From: Kingdonia uniflora
Lineage: Eukaryota > Streptophyta > Magnoliopsida > Ranunculales > Circaeasteraceae
Assembly: GCA_014058105.1 (NCBI GenBank)
Contig: JACGCM010000560.1
Span: 3,100,001 to 3,164,000 of the forward strand
Direction: 5' to 3'
DNA length: 64,000 bases
The notes under the pieces: model-generated
Seen by the model: the letters and a program-made list of their open reading frames with translations, nothing else
Databases searched by the model: none
What the model was told of the DNA's origin: nothing
In this document: in pieces, positions 35,850 to 46,760 of the stretch
How positions within the stretch are numbered: the stretch's first letter is position 1
Layout: the number at the start of each line of letters is the position of its first letter
Position numbers and translations under genes: made by a program

Positions 35850-36100
35850 GCGATGCGCTATTGACGCCTCGAGGAACGCACAAGATGGGCAATTTCGGAA
35901 GTTTGAGTTTTAAGTACAAAGGCTAAATAAACTAATCCCGACAAACAAGCTAAACTACTTTTCCCCGACACTTTCTTCTCAAAAAAAAAAATTAAAAATG
36001 AAACGGAACAAAACTAACGCTCTTTTTCTCTAGCAACTGAAACCCTCTACCCTTTAGAATCTTGCGATCTCATTGTCTCTCTCTCACAACAAAGGTGCAA
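35850..36100 (+). repeat. repeat of the Helitron 5' region
   Basis: GCGATGCGCT (35850), a CCTCGA word, AGGCTAAATAAACTA, ATCCCGACA, then CCCCGACA and an A-rich tract occur in the same order as at 13582-13760. It marks another, partial Helitron 5' region of the same family. Confidence 0.5.
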
Positions 36101-38406
36101 ATCTTTGCATTCTATTCAAATTCCTCTGATTTTCTCTGATTTGAGGGTAGCTTTAGATTTGCTCGAATTCCTCTAATTTGGGGATAACTTTAGATTTGCT
36201 CTGATTTGTAATCGATATGTTAGGTAATTGTACTATGATTTGGGGGATTTACCAACTCTGAATTGGGGGCTTTACTGCTCGATTTGAAGGAGATTGGTGC
36301 TCGATGTGTTCACTGTTATCTTGGTGCTTGATCATTGATTTATAGGTCTGCTTTTGAGTAATTGATTTGGAGGCGTATAATCATCGATTCAATGAATTTT
36401 ATGCCACCCATTGGTAAGTTCAATTTGGATTTAACCTTTTCTTGTTGCTGTTGTAAAAAGAGAAGGTTGAGTCCTTCACTCTTTCCCTCTGATTGTAGCT
36501 TTAATCTTATATACAGACGATGGGTTTCGTTTGGCCTACCATGGCTACGACTTTCTCGCTATTAAGATATTGGTTATGCTTTTCTTTCCACTAACTCTTC
36601 AATCCTTAAGGTTGAAGGTTTGAATTCATCTCGCCTCTAAAGGTATAATTAACAATTTGTTATTTATTTCCTTTGGTTTGAAAGTAGTTTCTTATTATCT
36701 GCTTTTTCTCCTTTATTAATTGCTCAATTGGTCTAAAATTTAAGCTTAGTTTCTGCATATGTGATTGAGGAAGCATGACAACTATTTGAAGTAGCTTCTA
36801 CAAATTTACAAAATCAATAAATCTTTTGATTTTGTACAAAATTGGTTGTTTTGAAAAACTCGATTTGGATCTTAAGGACTAAGGGTTGAACTTATGTTTG
36901 TTTGATATTGATAGTGGGGTTTATCTTTTACTCCTAATTTTAGCTTAACTTGGGTTATTTAGGGTGGGTTGTGTTGCTTAATTACTCCTAATTGTAGCTT
37001 GAATTTGCATTACTTTGGGTAGTTTGAGTGTTTAAATTTGCTTAAGAAATCTTGGTTTCTACTTGAATCTTCTTTGGCTGGATTTTGAGTTAGATTTTAA
37101 TTATCTATATGCTATTATTTCTTCTTTGAAATAGAGGGTAAGCATGTTGATGGAGCCTCGAAGAAATTGAGGGTAAGCATGTCGATGGAACCTCAAAGAA
37201 GGTATAGTTTTTACGAATTTCGTACTCTATTTTGTCATTGCTTTTATTTCTAGCGACGAATTCACAGAAAATTATCTATCAAGAGATTCAAAGTTACTAA
37301 TGAACACTTCTACTCGAAGAACACTTACTATGAAAATACAAAGAATGCGAGACAATACATTTTTAGGTTGAAATCTTCAACAAGAAAGAGCCTCGACTAA
37401 TAATATTGACCATTTAGAGAAATAGATTCCCTGTGAATCCTTTCTTTATTTGTTAGGTGAATATATATTTTAAGCTACTTCATCCTGTAAAGTGATTAAA
37501 AAAGTAGGAAGAAGACAAAGATTATACAACATAAGCACAAAATCAATTTGAATTCATATCTGTGGCTATAACAGAATATGTGGGCGACAATGCTACAACA
37601 TAACAAAATATCTTTTAGGATATGAGCACATCATAACATTAATGAGAATAGTTTCATATCTTACTCTTCACACCCATTTATGGTCATACCTCTATTTCTG
37701 ATGCTCTATGAGACCAAATCCTTGCATTTAAGCTCAATAAAAAATCTTAAGCGCTACCAAAGTTGTGCTTGCAGTATCATCATAGCAAGCTCTAACTGCT
37801 AGATAATTGCTCCAACACTATGTATAATTGAGTTTGTTTGTCCAAGTTTACCTTTAAACTTACAAGGAAGACTAGCGCTATTGTATTATTAGGGCAATAT
37901 TCAGCCTGTTTTCTCTCCCCTAAATATAACATAGTGAATTACCAGAATCAGCTTACTAACACAATAGTCTAAATACATGTAAAAAGAGAATAAACTATTA
38001 TTTATGGTCATACAACAACATTTTTTCCCGCAAAAAGTTAAAAAAATTTATTGCCAACAAACGAAGGAAACCTTGCCTATAAGCCAGGCAAAGAGGCCAG
38101 TAAAAGGCAAAACTAGAAAAGGAAAAAAACAAAATCAGCTTCTAAACCTCAAATATTCAGTCTTACTATCCACAAATCTGCTTATGAAATTAGGTTTCCC
38201 AAAACACCATTCTTCTAAAGGTATTGTAGCTCTGAATCCTCTTTTATCAAGCTGAGATAGTTGAAGTTATATAAGTACAGATGGGAACACAATTAATAAT
38301 ATTTGCAGATAAAAGAAAAAATTACCTTCCATGGTTGTAGTAGACGCCATAACAAAAAATTGAAGATCATGACCAAGCAAAAGAGCTTTCCTGCCCAATC
38401 ACCACA
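36101..38406. other. non-coding DNA, probable Helitron interior
   Basis: It starts with leader-like CT-rich DNA and has many donor- and acceptor-like sites, but no recognised protein. A short duplicated word, GGGTAAGCATGT(T/C)GATGGA, occurs near 37136 and 37170. Confidence 0.35.
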
Positions 38407-39400
38407 TGTAGTGACCCGTAATTTTTATTATTATTATTTATTAGTATTTATTCCTTTTCTGCATATTCCTATTCTTTTAAAATATGCATTTGTTTCCTTA
38501 CATTAAGTATCTACATATATTCCGTACATTCCTTCTATCCATTATGCATCCATTTTATTCCTTTGGGCAGGTTTTGGAGTTAGATTCCTTTTTTGGCGCT
38601 TTCGATGTTTTGGTGGTTATTGGGAGGTGGTGGTTGTGTTTTGTGTTTGGGGACCCTTGGTTGGGTTAGTGTTGTTGTTGGTGGTGTTGTTGTGGTGTTT
38701 GGGTGCGGATTATTTTGTGTTTGGGTGTTCGTGTGGTTCAGGGATCTTTTGAGATTTTCCAGTAGTCGTTCGAACGAGATTCATCTTCGTTCGAACAAGT
38801 TGACTCATCTCCTAGAACTTGGCCCAAGATCTCCAAGTCGTTCGAACGACTTCTGGGTCCATTCGAACGACTTTATTCATTCAAAGGACAGAGGCACTTC
38901 CCTCTAATTTTTGCCTTGATATCATTTTTTGTTTGAATGACCTCATTTTCGTTCGAACGAGTCTGCGGTTGTTTTATTCCATTTAGATGTATTTTTTATT
39001 TCATTCCTCTCTCTCTCATTTCTCTCACTCTCTCTCCCCATATTCTAATTCATTATGTTTTCTCACTCGCCGATTCTTCGCGGTGATTATCGCCCTTATC
39101 CTTGGTGAGTAGTTTCCTATTCCTTTTCCGTTCTTTTCTTCCGATTAGACTTTGGGTTGATTTCTAGGGTTAGGCTTATTGATTGGTTTCCTTGTTTTGT
39201 TTGTTTAATTGTTGATGTGATTGTCTGTTGTAGCTTGTCCTGTGTTCTGTTAGCTGTATCGCTGATCCTGAGTTTAGAATTCTGGTTTTGGTTTCGTTAG
39301 GACTCGGGATTGCTATCAGGCGAGTTTCCCCTTCATTTCTAAATTCATTTACTAGTTGATAGATGTTGATTAGAGTAGTACTCTGTGTAGAGAGGCGCAA
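38407..39400 (+). mobile_element. truncated LTR related to the 29109-33683 solo LTR
   Basis: It starts TGTAGTGACCCG and shares, in order with the minus strand of the solo LTR, the TTATGCATCCAT word, GGGCAGGTTTTG / CGGCAGGTTTTG, the TTCGAA palindromes, a CT-rich leader ending GGTGAGTA, and ATCAGGCGAGTTT. Similarity stops near 39345-39400, so about three quarters of the LTR is absent. It is a fragment or a short subfamily; no flanking duplication was found. Confidence 0.6.
38766..38960. promoter_or_regulatory. cluster of TTCGAA-centred palindromes
   Basis: CGTTCGAACG occurs at 38767-38776, 38839-38848 and 38950-38959. Near copies lie at 38788-38796 and 38861-38870. The cluster precedes the CT-rich presumed leader of the LTR. 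Confidence 0.6.
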
Positions 39401-40060
39401 ATTAGAGTAGTAATTTGTGATGAAAATCAAATTACAAGCAAGCTGTGAATTTTTATGATGTGAATTTTTATTCTTCTATCATTTGTTTTATTATCAACTC
39501 ATTTGAAAAGAAAGTTGCGTTTTTCATCTAACATTTTATTGTTTTACTTTCATTTAGGATTTACTCTCAATTGTATCATTATCTATCTGTAATTGGTTTT
39601 TAAGTTACAGGTTTTTCCAGTTTATGCATTTTCAAACTCGATCTCAAATTGTGGGGAAAAGAACATTTTCATGGAACTCTCTCTATCAACTCAAAATAAT
39701 CTCCGATGAACTCATGATTGTTGGTAATGTTTTGAGTTATCTCTGTGATTCAACTGTTGTTGAGAAAACTTTTAAATTTAATCTCATGATTTTTTAAGTA
39801 TAATCTATGATTGAGTAACCCCGAAAAAAAAAAGATAATTCCATCGCGATTTTACTTACTAAGCCCGACTGAATATGGGAAAATGTTCCTGGTTATTCTG
39901 AATATGGGAAAATATGGGAAAATGTTCCCGATTTTACTTACTGCATTTAGGGTTTTGAGTCTGAATATGGGAAAATGTTCCTGGTTATTCTGGCAATTTT
40001 TCTTGTCATGTCCCTCTACCATAATTGTAACGCCAAAATTTTGGTACTTGAGTTTTAGCG
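39401..40060. other. non-coding DNA with short tandem words
   Basis: The phrase CTGAATATGGGAAAATGTTC recurs three times between 39869 and 39980. No gene was recognised. It leads into the Helitron terminus at 40140. Confidence 0.45.
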
Positions 40061-41198
40061 CCGAAGGCACGTTAATGGACAATTATGTAGCACCGGGGCA
40101 CGTCGCTGGGATCATCCTAGCGAGCTATGCGTAGTACTAGTCTATATTATATTACACAATGGTGCTTTTCGTATAAACAAGTTTGTCATTGTCTCAAAGA
40201 TAAGGAGGGGCTAAGATTTGTGGGAAGGGGAGAGTTGGACGGCCTTGATTCATTTTACTCTCATGCTTAGGGGTACTTTGGATAAAACACATAAATGGGC
40301 AGTTTAGTCTTACAACATCTTTTAATCTCAACAAACTACACCCAACTCTTCTTTATCTCATTATGTCCCTTTCCCCCAAAGCCGTCTCTCCATCTTGGGC
40401 TTTTAGATTGAAGAAATTTCATCATCAGGGTCATTTTTAATTTTTGATTTCATAGAGAAAGACTTTAATTCGTTCAAAGTTCTTCTACCTCAAAATCGTC
40501 GGAGCTCATCGTATCTAGCAATAATGGCATATAATTTATGCTTGTTCTTCAAAGATTTGTCAATGGAGATTAGATGCTTGAGGGCTTTCTTTATTACATT
40601 GATTTGGATTCTTTTGAGTCATATCTTGGAATGTGCAATGGTTCACTTTGATTTTGATTGGTACTGGTGCAGGTAACTTCAAATCTTTAATTATGGATTT
40701 TTTTTTCATTGAGATTTAGTTGGTTTAGTGATATCAGCATTTGAAATAAAGAGATTTAGAGAACTGAGTTTTTTTAGTTAATGGGGGTTAGAGATTTGTA
40801 TTTTTAATAAATGGGGTTTTCCAATTAAAGGGGTTTGGAGGTAGAGAGTGTATGAATGTTTCAATTATTAGGGTTTTGGTGATAATTTGTACCTATATAT
40901 TATTTAATTTCAGTAAGAATATATTAAAAAATGGTTCTTTAGACTAATTATTGTTTTTGTTATTTACGTTTGCCAAATTAGCGGGGGCCTCTGATCAAGT
41001 GACTTTATGTAATTTTGGTATTATGTTAGTTTTGATTTGCACTTTAATTTTTTGCATTTTATGGCTGAAACATTTACACGATAGTCTTGCAGTAGTTTAA
41101 AATACTTTGTGTACATTTGCAGGAACTTATAGATGGAACAACAGGCATTTTGATGATGTAATGACAATTAGCTGAACGACTTTTTTTTTCATTTTCAG

Positions 41199-42159
41199 TT
41201 GGCATAATAGCGTGGAAATTTAGCAGTCTTCGGTCTTTCATGGAAAATATGTGCTCAAGCAAATGGTTAATTAAGAGCAACAAGATTCAAGGTTTGCTAC
41301 TACAAGTAATTCAGGCTGTAAAAGACGGTAGTGTGGATAGGGAAAGAGATATATTGGAAGGCATTCACTTGAGTGATGAAAGCAGTAGTGAAGCTTCACT
41401 AACATCAAATTTATGCGAGCCCGACAATATTTTCTCGCACCTAAACACTGCGGCTCACAAGCCATCAAATAAGAAGCCAAGGTATTGAAATGCTTTAAAC
41501 TGCATCCTCTACAATTTTCAATTCTATTTTAAATTCTATTTTATGGAAAAGGAAATTGGGGTTGGTGAGAATTGGAGAAGAAATAAAGATTGAAGAGGAA
41601 ACTGGTTCAGGGAAAACTAAGAGTTTGGGTACAAAAAGGGGAATGAAAATTGAATTAGAATGCAATAAAATTGGAGGGAGAGAGAAAAAAAGGTTTTAGT
41701 TAAGTGTTCCAAAGAGATAATGTGAGGGAGAGTGAGAAGAGAGAAAGGGATCAGCAGATAGTGTTGGTTTAAGAGGGAAAATTTGAATGAAGCGTGTGAG
41801 AATTTGGGCCAGATTCATTTACTTGCTACAATCGATTATCATTTATTTCATGGGACCATTATTCTTACTATTTCCAAAGTATGATTTGTAATCTTTCACT
41901 ATTGAATTTTGTATTGCAAGTCCATTAATATCATATGTACTTCTTATTTTGCAGATTTCATTGCTTACATTGCCATGAAGGGATGGACAACATCATCCGT
42001 CATAATGGGATAAAACATTGGAACCTTCAGTTTATTTGTACGGTACCGACATGCCTGAATGCTTATCGGGATAAAGTTCTGTTAGGTACCCACATGTACG
42101 ACATACATGGGACACAGTCTATTCCCAAGCCCACTTCTGTTCAAATTTGTGCTAATTAG
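41199..42159 (+). pseudogene. captured two-exon fragment with C2H2-like zinc fingers
   Basis: Exon a (41199-41481) follows a TTTTCAG acceptor, stays open and contains MENMCSSKWLIKSNKIQGLL, ending at a donor GTATTG. Exon b (41955-42159) starts after TTTGCAG. The split codon joins in frame to give RFHCLHCHEGMDNIIRH and then FICTVPTCLNAYRDKVLLGT with HMYDIHG. This gives a C-X2-C...H-X4-H unit and a C-X4-C-X12-H-X4-H unit, consistent with two zinc fingers. It stops at TAG 42157-42159. The start of the parent gene is missing and its identity is not known. The fragment is probably captured host sequence, possibly expressed as a chimera. Confidence 0.5.
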
Positions 42160-42601
42160 CCGCTCGATATTCACCGCTTCAGGTAGTTTCATGGCTTTTT
42201 GATTAGTATGTTTTCAGTTGTTCTCACTGGATACATTGGGGCATGGTGTCTTGGCGTTGGCTATAGGTACGTTCTTATTTAATCCCAAATTTAGAATATG
42301 ATTATGCCTTTTTTTATTATTGTTTTTGCTAATTAATGTATAAATTCTGCATTAAGTTGTTGTGTGCTGCTAACAGTTAGTGCTCAAAGGTTGCAGATAA
42401 GGGTTGTTTTGAAGATTTTCTTAATCCGTCAAAAGATATATATACATCATTAGATGATTTCAATGATTTTTTTATTTGAAAAAAATTATGGTTTTTGGAG
42501 TTTCTCTCAAGTTAATCAATCCTATTTATTTGTTGTCTCGTGCTTGATGATTTATGAGTATCCATTTGTTTAATTAAAAAGAGAACATTTATTCCTTGCA
42601 G

Positions 42602-42736
42602 TACTGCCAAGCCTGTAGAAGAAGAAAAGGACAACAAATGGACTCGGAAGGTGGTACCCATTGTACTACTAAGTGTTATATGCGGAGTTGCACTAAGTGC
42701 GATTGACGATCTTGCTATTTACTCCGTCTGTAGTAG
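42602..42736 (+). pseudogene. captured exon, membrane-anchor type (COA1-like?)
   Basis: Between TTGCAG and a GTATTG donor, a 135-bp exon encodes AKPVEEEKDNKWTRKVVPIV followed by LLSVICGVALSAIDDLAIYS. It has a charged linker then a single hydrophobic helix, with consensus splice sites. The VALSA(I/L)DDLAIY segment reminds me of plant cytochrome-oxidase assembly (COA1-like) proteins. That identification is from memory and needs a search. It is in a different context from the zinc-finger fragment upstream, so this Helitron may hold pieces of two genes. Confidence 0.4.
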
Positions 42737-43760
42737 GTATTGGAAATTTAAATTTGTTTGTTTGGTATATATCTGAAAGTCAACATATATTATGAACCTC
42801 TTATTATGGTTAAGTCATGGATAGTTGGTATGAATTTCTTACTGTTACTTACTGCACTTATCTGTTAAATTATGGAGTATCAAAAGTTATTTTCTATGTT
42901 TATAAATTTCCAAAAGCATATAGCTATTTACCGAGTCACACAAAATTCCTGAAGCACATAGGATAAAATGCGTGAATGTAATACTAATAGGCCGATCTTT
43001 ATCTCATTGTTTACATTAAAGGGTGCAATTTTCAGAAACATAATTATCCATATTTAAAAGGTACTGTTCCTCATGCTTCTTCTCAATCTACATAATGTCT
43101 AATTCATATTCCATTTCTGAATATTAAGGCATAGTTAAGACAATATAAAAAGATTAAAAGATGAGATCTAAAATGAATAGTTAAGACAATAGGGTATTTT
43201 GTGATTCTGTAACACCTGTATAGCTTTACAAGAATCCTGTTGAGCAGTTAGAATGTACAAAAATAAAATTTACGTTGTTTACATTTAATGGAACATTGCT
43301 AGGATTTCCTTTAATAAAATACCATTGGTGGATCATTAGGTTTTTTTTACCATGGAGAAGGTGTAAAATTTGTAATGATAGTAATGAGGGCTTGCATATG
43401 TTTATGTGATTTATGGAAATTAAACATGTCTCTTGGTTTATTATGATATTAAAAATGTGTTAGCAGGTTCACATAATTGTTTGTTTCTTTATGTTATCTT
43501 TGGAAGAGAAATCATGGAAGTCATAATTTTATATGGCATTTTTGTTGAATGATGAAGTTATTTGGAGATATGTGTTTCCAGTTATGAAACCTTTGATGAA
43601 TAGAAAGACTTAAAGATAGTTTTACTCTAAAAAGAGCAATAAGGAGTGGAGCAACTAATATAAAAGATGTTATGAAACTCTGAAAATGTAGGGTCAATCG
43701 CGCATACTCTTTAAGCCTTTAACTGAAGAGCTAAAAGTATGGCAAACATAGGTTTTTAAT
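42737..43760. other. Helitron interior, non-coding
   Basis: AT-rich, without a recognised gene or repeat. Confidence 0.4.
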
Positions 43761-43882
43761 CATTGCACCGAAGGCGTGTCAACATACTTACTGCGTTGTT
43801 ATACGAACACATGTCTACGCATCAAATATAGCGCCGAAGGCGCGTCGACGTATTCACCGTGGCGAGCCACGGGTAGTACTAG

Positions 43883-44611
43883 TAAGTGACATATCAAAAG
43901 CTTACAGACTTTATGGGAAACAAACAGTTTAGATCACTACTATATTTTAAAATACAGTTAGATCTCTAAAATGTTAGTTGGCCCTACAATAATTTGGCGA
44001 GAGTCCATTATGCCCCAAGGCCCCCTTCTTCGCTTATTAATCTCTCTCTCTTACTTTTTTTTTTCTCTCTCTAGCTCTCTTTGGCCTTCAATGAAAGAAT
44101 TTGAAAACCCGCCAATGGGGTGTAGGGCTACCCTATTTTCTGTTCAAATAGGCTTTGAGGCTATTCGAACAGATTTTGTTTTGCTGTTCAAACAATTTAC
44201 TCAGAAGGCCCTGTTATTCGAATACACTTTTGATATTTGTTCCAATACACATTGTCTATTCGAACAAACATTAAGAAAAGTTATTTTTGAGTTTTGTTTA
44301 AAGCCTTTGGTTTGCCTCGAGATCTGAGTGATTGTATTTGGCTCTCTAAGTATATAACGGAGAGTTGGGTTTTTTAGGAGCCACCCTTGGCGAGATCTTT
44401 TGGTAGAAGAATTTTTGATAGAAAAACCTCCTTTGACTGTAAGATTGTAACCTTGGATCTCAAAATAAACTATCTCTCTCTTTATGTGTAGATGTATGCA
44501 ACTGCTGAACCACCTTAAATCCTAGTTATTGGTTTTGGCTGTGTTTTCCTTTAGCTTGTTGATAGTTAATCGAATCGAATCGGAGTTCAGCTTCTGTGGT
44601 GCGGCTCAACA
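43883..44611 (+). repeat. 5' LTR region of copia-1
   Basis: The LTR ends ...GGCTCAACA at 44611, directly before a copia primer site; its start between 43883 and about 43975 was not fixed. It contains several TTCGAA/TTCAAA words (44140-44275), a TATATAA box at 44351-44357 and a T/A-rich transcribed part with AAAATAAACT near 44461. Confidence 0.6.
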
Positions 44612-44613
44612 AT

Positions 44614-44625
44614 TGGTATCAGAGT
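44614..44625 (+). other. copia-1 primer-binding site
   Basis: TGGTATCAGAGT differs by one base from the usual copia site TGGTATCAGAGC, complementary to initiator methionine tRNA. Confidence 0.85.
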
Positions 44626-44727
44626 AAAGTTATTTCCTCGGTGGTGCTTGGAATTGAGGTAACGTTGACTTATCTCTATTTCATTTAGGTTTTTGATTTC
44701 TGTTAATGTATTAAAATTGAGGAAACC

Positions 44728-46350
44728 ATGGTAAAAGGAAATGAACCTAATTCCTTTGCCCCTAAACGGAATACAACGGTGATGTTTAGCAACGCAAATA
44801 TGGAAGTTGAGAAATTTAACGACACCAATAACTTCGGCATGTGGTGATACGAGGTTATTGATACGCTAAGCTAACAAGAGTTAGATGAGGTGTTAGAGGA
44901 CAAACTGGATAAGGTAGAGGAGAGTGTTTGAAAGAAGATAAACAAGACGATTTATGGTCAAATCTGCTCATCTCTTGCTCAAGATATAAAATACTTGTAA
45001 TGAACAAAACATTGGTAAATAAAATTTGGAGGATTCTAGAGGAGAAGTATTTGGTGAAAAACATTAAAAATTGACTCCATTTGAAAATGAAGCTTTATCG
45101 CTTCACAATGAGACAATGATTTTTATGACGGAACACTTGAATAATTTTACTAAGTTATTAGCCGACTTGGCAAACCTAAAGGAAATTGTTGGTGATGAAG
45201 ACAAAATACTTTTGTTCTTGAACTCGCTTCCTGAACAGTATGAACATTTCGTTACGACGATAACGTACGGAAATAGTTCCTTGTAATACTTGGATGTGAC
45301 TACTGTTAGGCTACGGCTCAAAATAGAGGAAGTCGTTCAAACGAGACTTAAGTCGTTTGAATGAGTTATAAAGTCGCTCGAACAAAACTTATGTCGTTCG
45401 AACGAAAACTGCATTGTTTGCTTTAAAAGTTCATTTTGAAGGAGATATATTCCAAAGTGATGGTTTATGTCGTGATGCGTACTTTACTGATTACCTAATA
45501 GAGAGTCTATTAAAGCTAGGGCTTTGTTAGACTATTAATTACAGTGTGTAAGTTAAAAAGCCTTTGTGGGAGAGAAACATGAAATCTTAAAGAGATATAG
45601 CCTCTATGATAGACCTTGTAAAGAGTTAGTCTTTACAAGGAAGAAGGTGGAGGGTGTTCTCTTGAAGAATTGATGATGAGAGGGGAAGTTCATTTTGTTT
45701 TCTAAGATAGGAATCAAGGAAGGGTGAACATTGAAGGGTTTCAAGAAGAAGGTATGCAACATGGTCTTCGTTGAGATAATCTTTGGGTTATTGGTGGATA
45801 TCTTATGTCTCTTTTATCTCTTGTAAATCTATATGAGGATTATTGCGAGATTAGGGATTTCCATGTTTGTTGGAATCTCTTGAGGGCTTGTAATTGAACT
45901 TGGATACATAGTAAATTTCTAACTTGGTGGTGGGGAGTAGCCTTAGGGTGAACCTCCGAAAAATACTATGTTTTGTGTGTATGTTAATTGTGTTTCTAGT
46001 TTCTTGGTTGATTATTTGTATGCCATGAGGATAACAGATAAAACCAAATTGTGCACGGGTAATATATTCCACACGCTTACTCCAACATCTATGGCTATGG
46101 TGAACAATGAGTACTAGAGGAGGGAAAAATATGAGTCCAATGAGTCGACGTCCGAGGTATTAACGGTTAGAGGAAGGTCTTCAGACAAAGGGAGGTCCGG
46201 TGGTAACAACTTTCGATCAATGTCGAAAGGTCGTGGTAAAAATAGCATTAACTTGGGAAAAAACCAATGTACGTTTTGCAGAGAAACGGGTCATTAGAAA
46301 AATAAGTGTCCCGCACTTCTTAAGAAGAAGAAAGGGGGGAGATCGGGCTC
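44728..46350 (+). pseudogene. gag: copia-1 gag, interrupted by ~0.8 kb insertion
   Basis: ATG 44728 gives MVKGNEPNSFAPKRNTTVMF, then VEKFNDTNNFGMW and an in-frame TGA. The UBN2-type core is readable at 45071-45286 (EHLNNFTKLLADLANLKEIV, LLFLNSLPEQYEHFVTTI). Gag then breaks at about 45304-45330 and resumes near 46090 with RGRSSDKGRSGGNNFRS and the zinc knuckle CTFCRETGH-stop-KNKC. The intervening segment is described separately. Confidence 0.75.
45304..46087 (+). mobile_element. LTR-like insertion in copia-1 gag
   Basis: The segment may be bounded TGTTAGGC...CTCCAACA. It starts with four TTCGAA/TTCAAA-type units (45333-45404), continues through purine-rich sequence, and has a copia-LTR-like tail (GTGGTGGGGAGTAGCC, then ATTCCACACGCTTACTCC). 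It separates gag halves that would otherwise adjoin. No matching target duplication was found, so the edges are approximate. Confidence 0.45.
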
Positions 46351-46760
46351 TTCGGCAAATGTGACTCAAGACACGGCAAATGAAGGTAATGATTTTGACT
46401 TTTCTTTAACTATATCATCTAGTACATGTGCTGTTGATTCGGGTGTTACTTATCAAATTTATCCCGAGAAGAGTTATTTTTCTAGTTCAAAAAAGCTAGA
46501 AGGTGGAGCGGTGTTATGGGAAATGATGATTCCTGTCATATTATGTGGATAGGTATTATTAGTCTAAAGTTGCATAATGGGTTGGTTAAAGAGATTGAGG
46601 AGGTTCAGTATATTTCGACGATGAAGAAGAACATTATCTCAAAAGGTTTACTTGAAGCGAAAGGCTACAAGGTCGTTCTTGAGAATTGTGTGAAGAAGGT
46701 TCTTAAGGGAGCCATGGTTGTGTTGAAGGGTCAAAGGAGTAACAACTTGTACTATTAGGA
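46351..46760 (+). pseudogene. pro: copia-1 protease
   Basis: CAVDSGVTYQIYPEKSYF is the aspartic protease active-site segment (D-S-G), followed after a frame change by ISLKLHNGLVKEIEEVQYIS and KKNIISKGLLEAKGYKV. This is the usual copia protease order, broken by a frameshift near 46530. Confidence 0.72.

Larger units (their letters stand above)
13511..40140 (+). mobile_element. inferred second Helitron, expanded by nested LTR elements
   Basis: Sequence directly after the 13510 terminus is alignable to sequence directly after the 40140 terminus, so a related Helitron 5' end probably begins at 13511. A same-family 3' terminus lies at 40061-40140 (TAGCGCCGAAGGCACGTTAA, weak stem TAGC/GCTA, then GTAGTACTAG). 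Subtracting the Tat element (14383-28753), the solo LTR (29109-33683) and the LTR fragment at 38407 leaves about 6.7 kb. Another 5'-like block at 35850 means there may be two Helitrons rather than one. The assignment of ends to each other is inference. Confidence 0.4.
40141..43882 (+). mobile_element. non-autonomous Helitron with captured gene fragments
   Basis: The 3742-bp element begins TCTATATTATATTACACAAT, a canonical TC-start AT-rich Helitron 5' end. It ends with TAGCGCCGAAGGCGCGTCG, a hairpin CCGTGGC/GCCACGG (43857-43872) and GTAGTACTAG at 43882, followed by T. It abuts the preceding Helitron end at 40140 with no spacer. A degenerate copy of the end motif (GCACCGAAGGCGTGTC) lies at about 43766. 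It has no Rep/helicase and carries exon fragments, as Helitrons often do. Confidence 0.72.

Noticed and set aside
38766..38960. TTCGAA palindromes as heat-shock elements
   Set aside because: Heat-shock elements need TTC and GAA separated by two bases; here they are adjacent.
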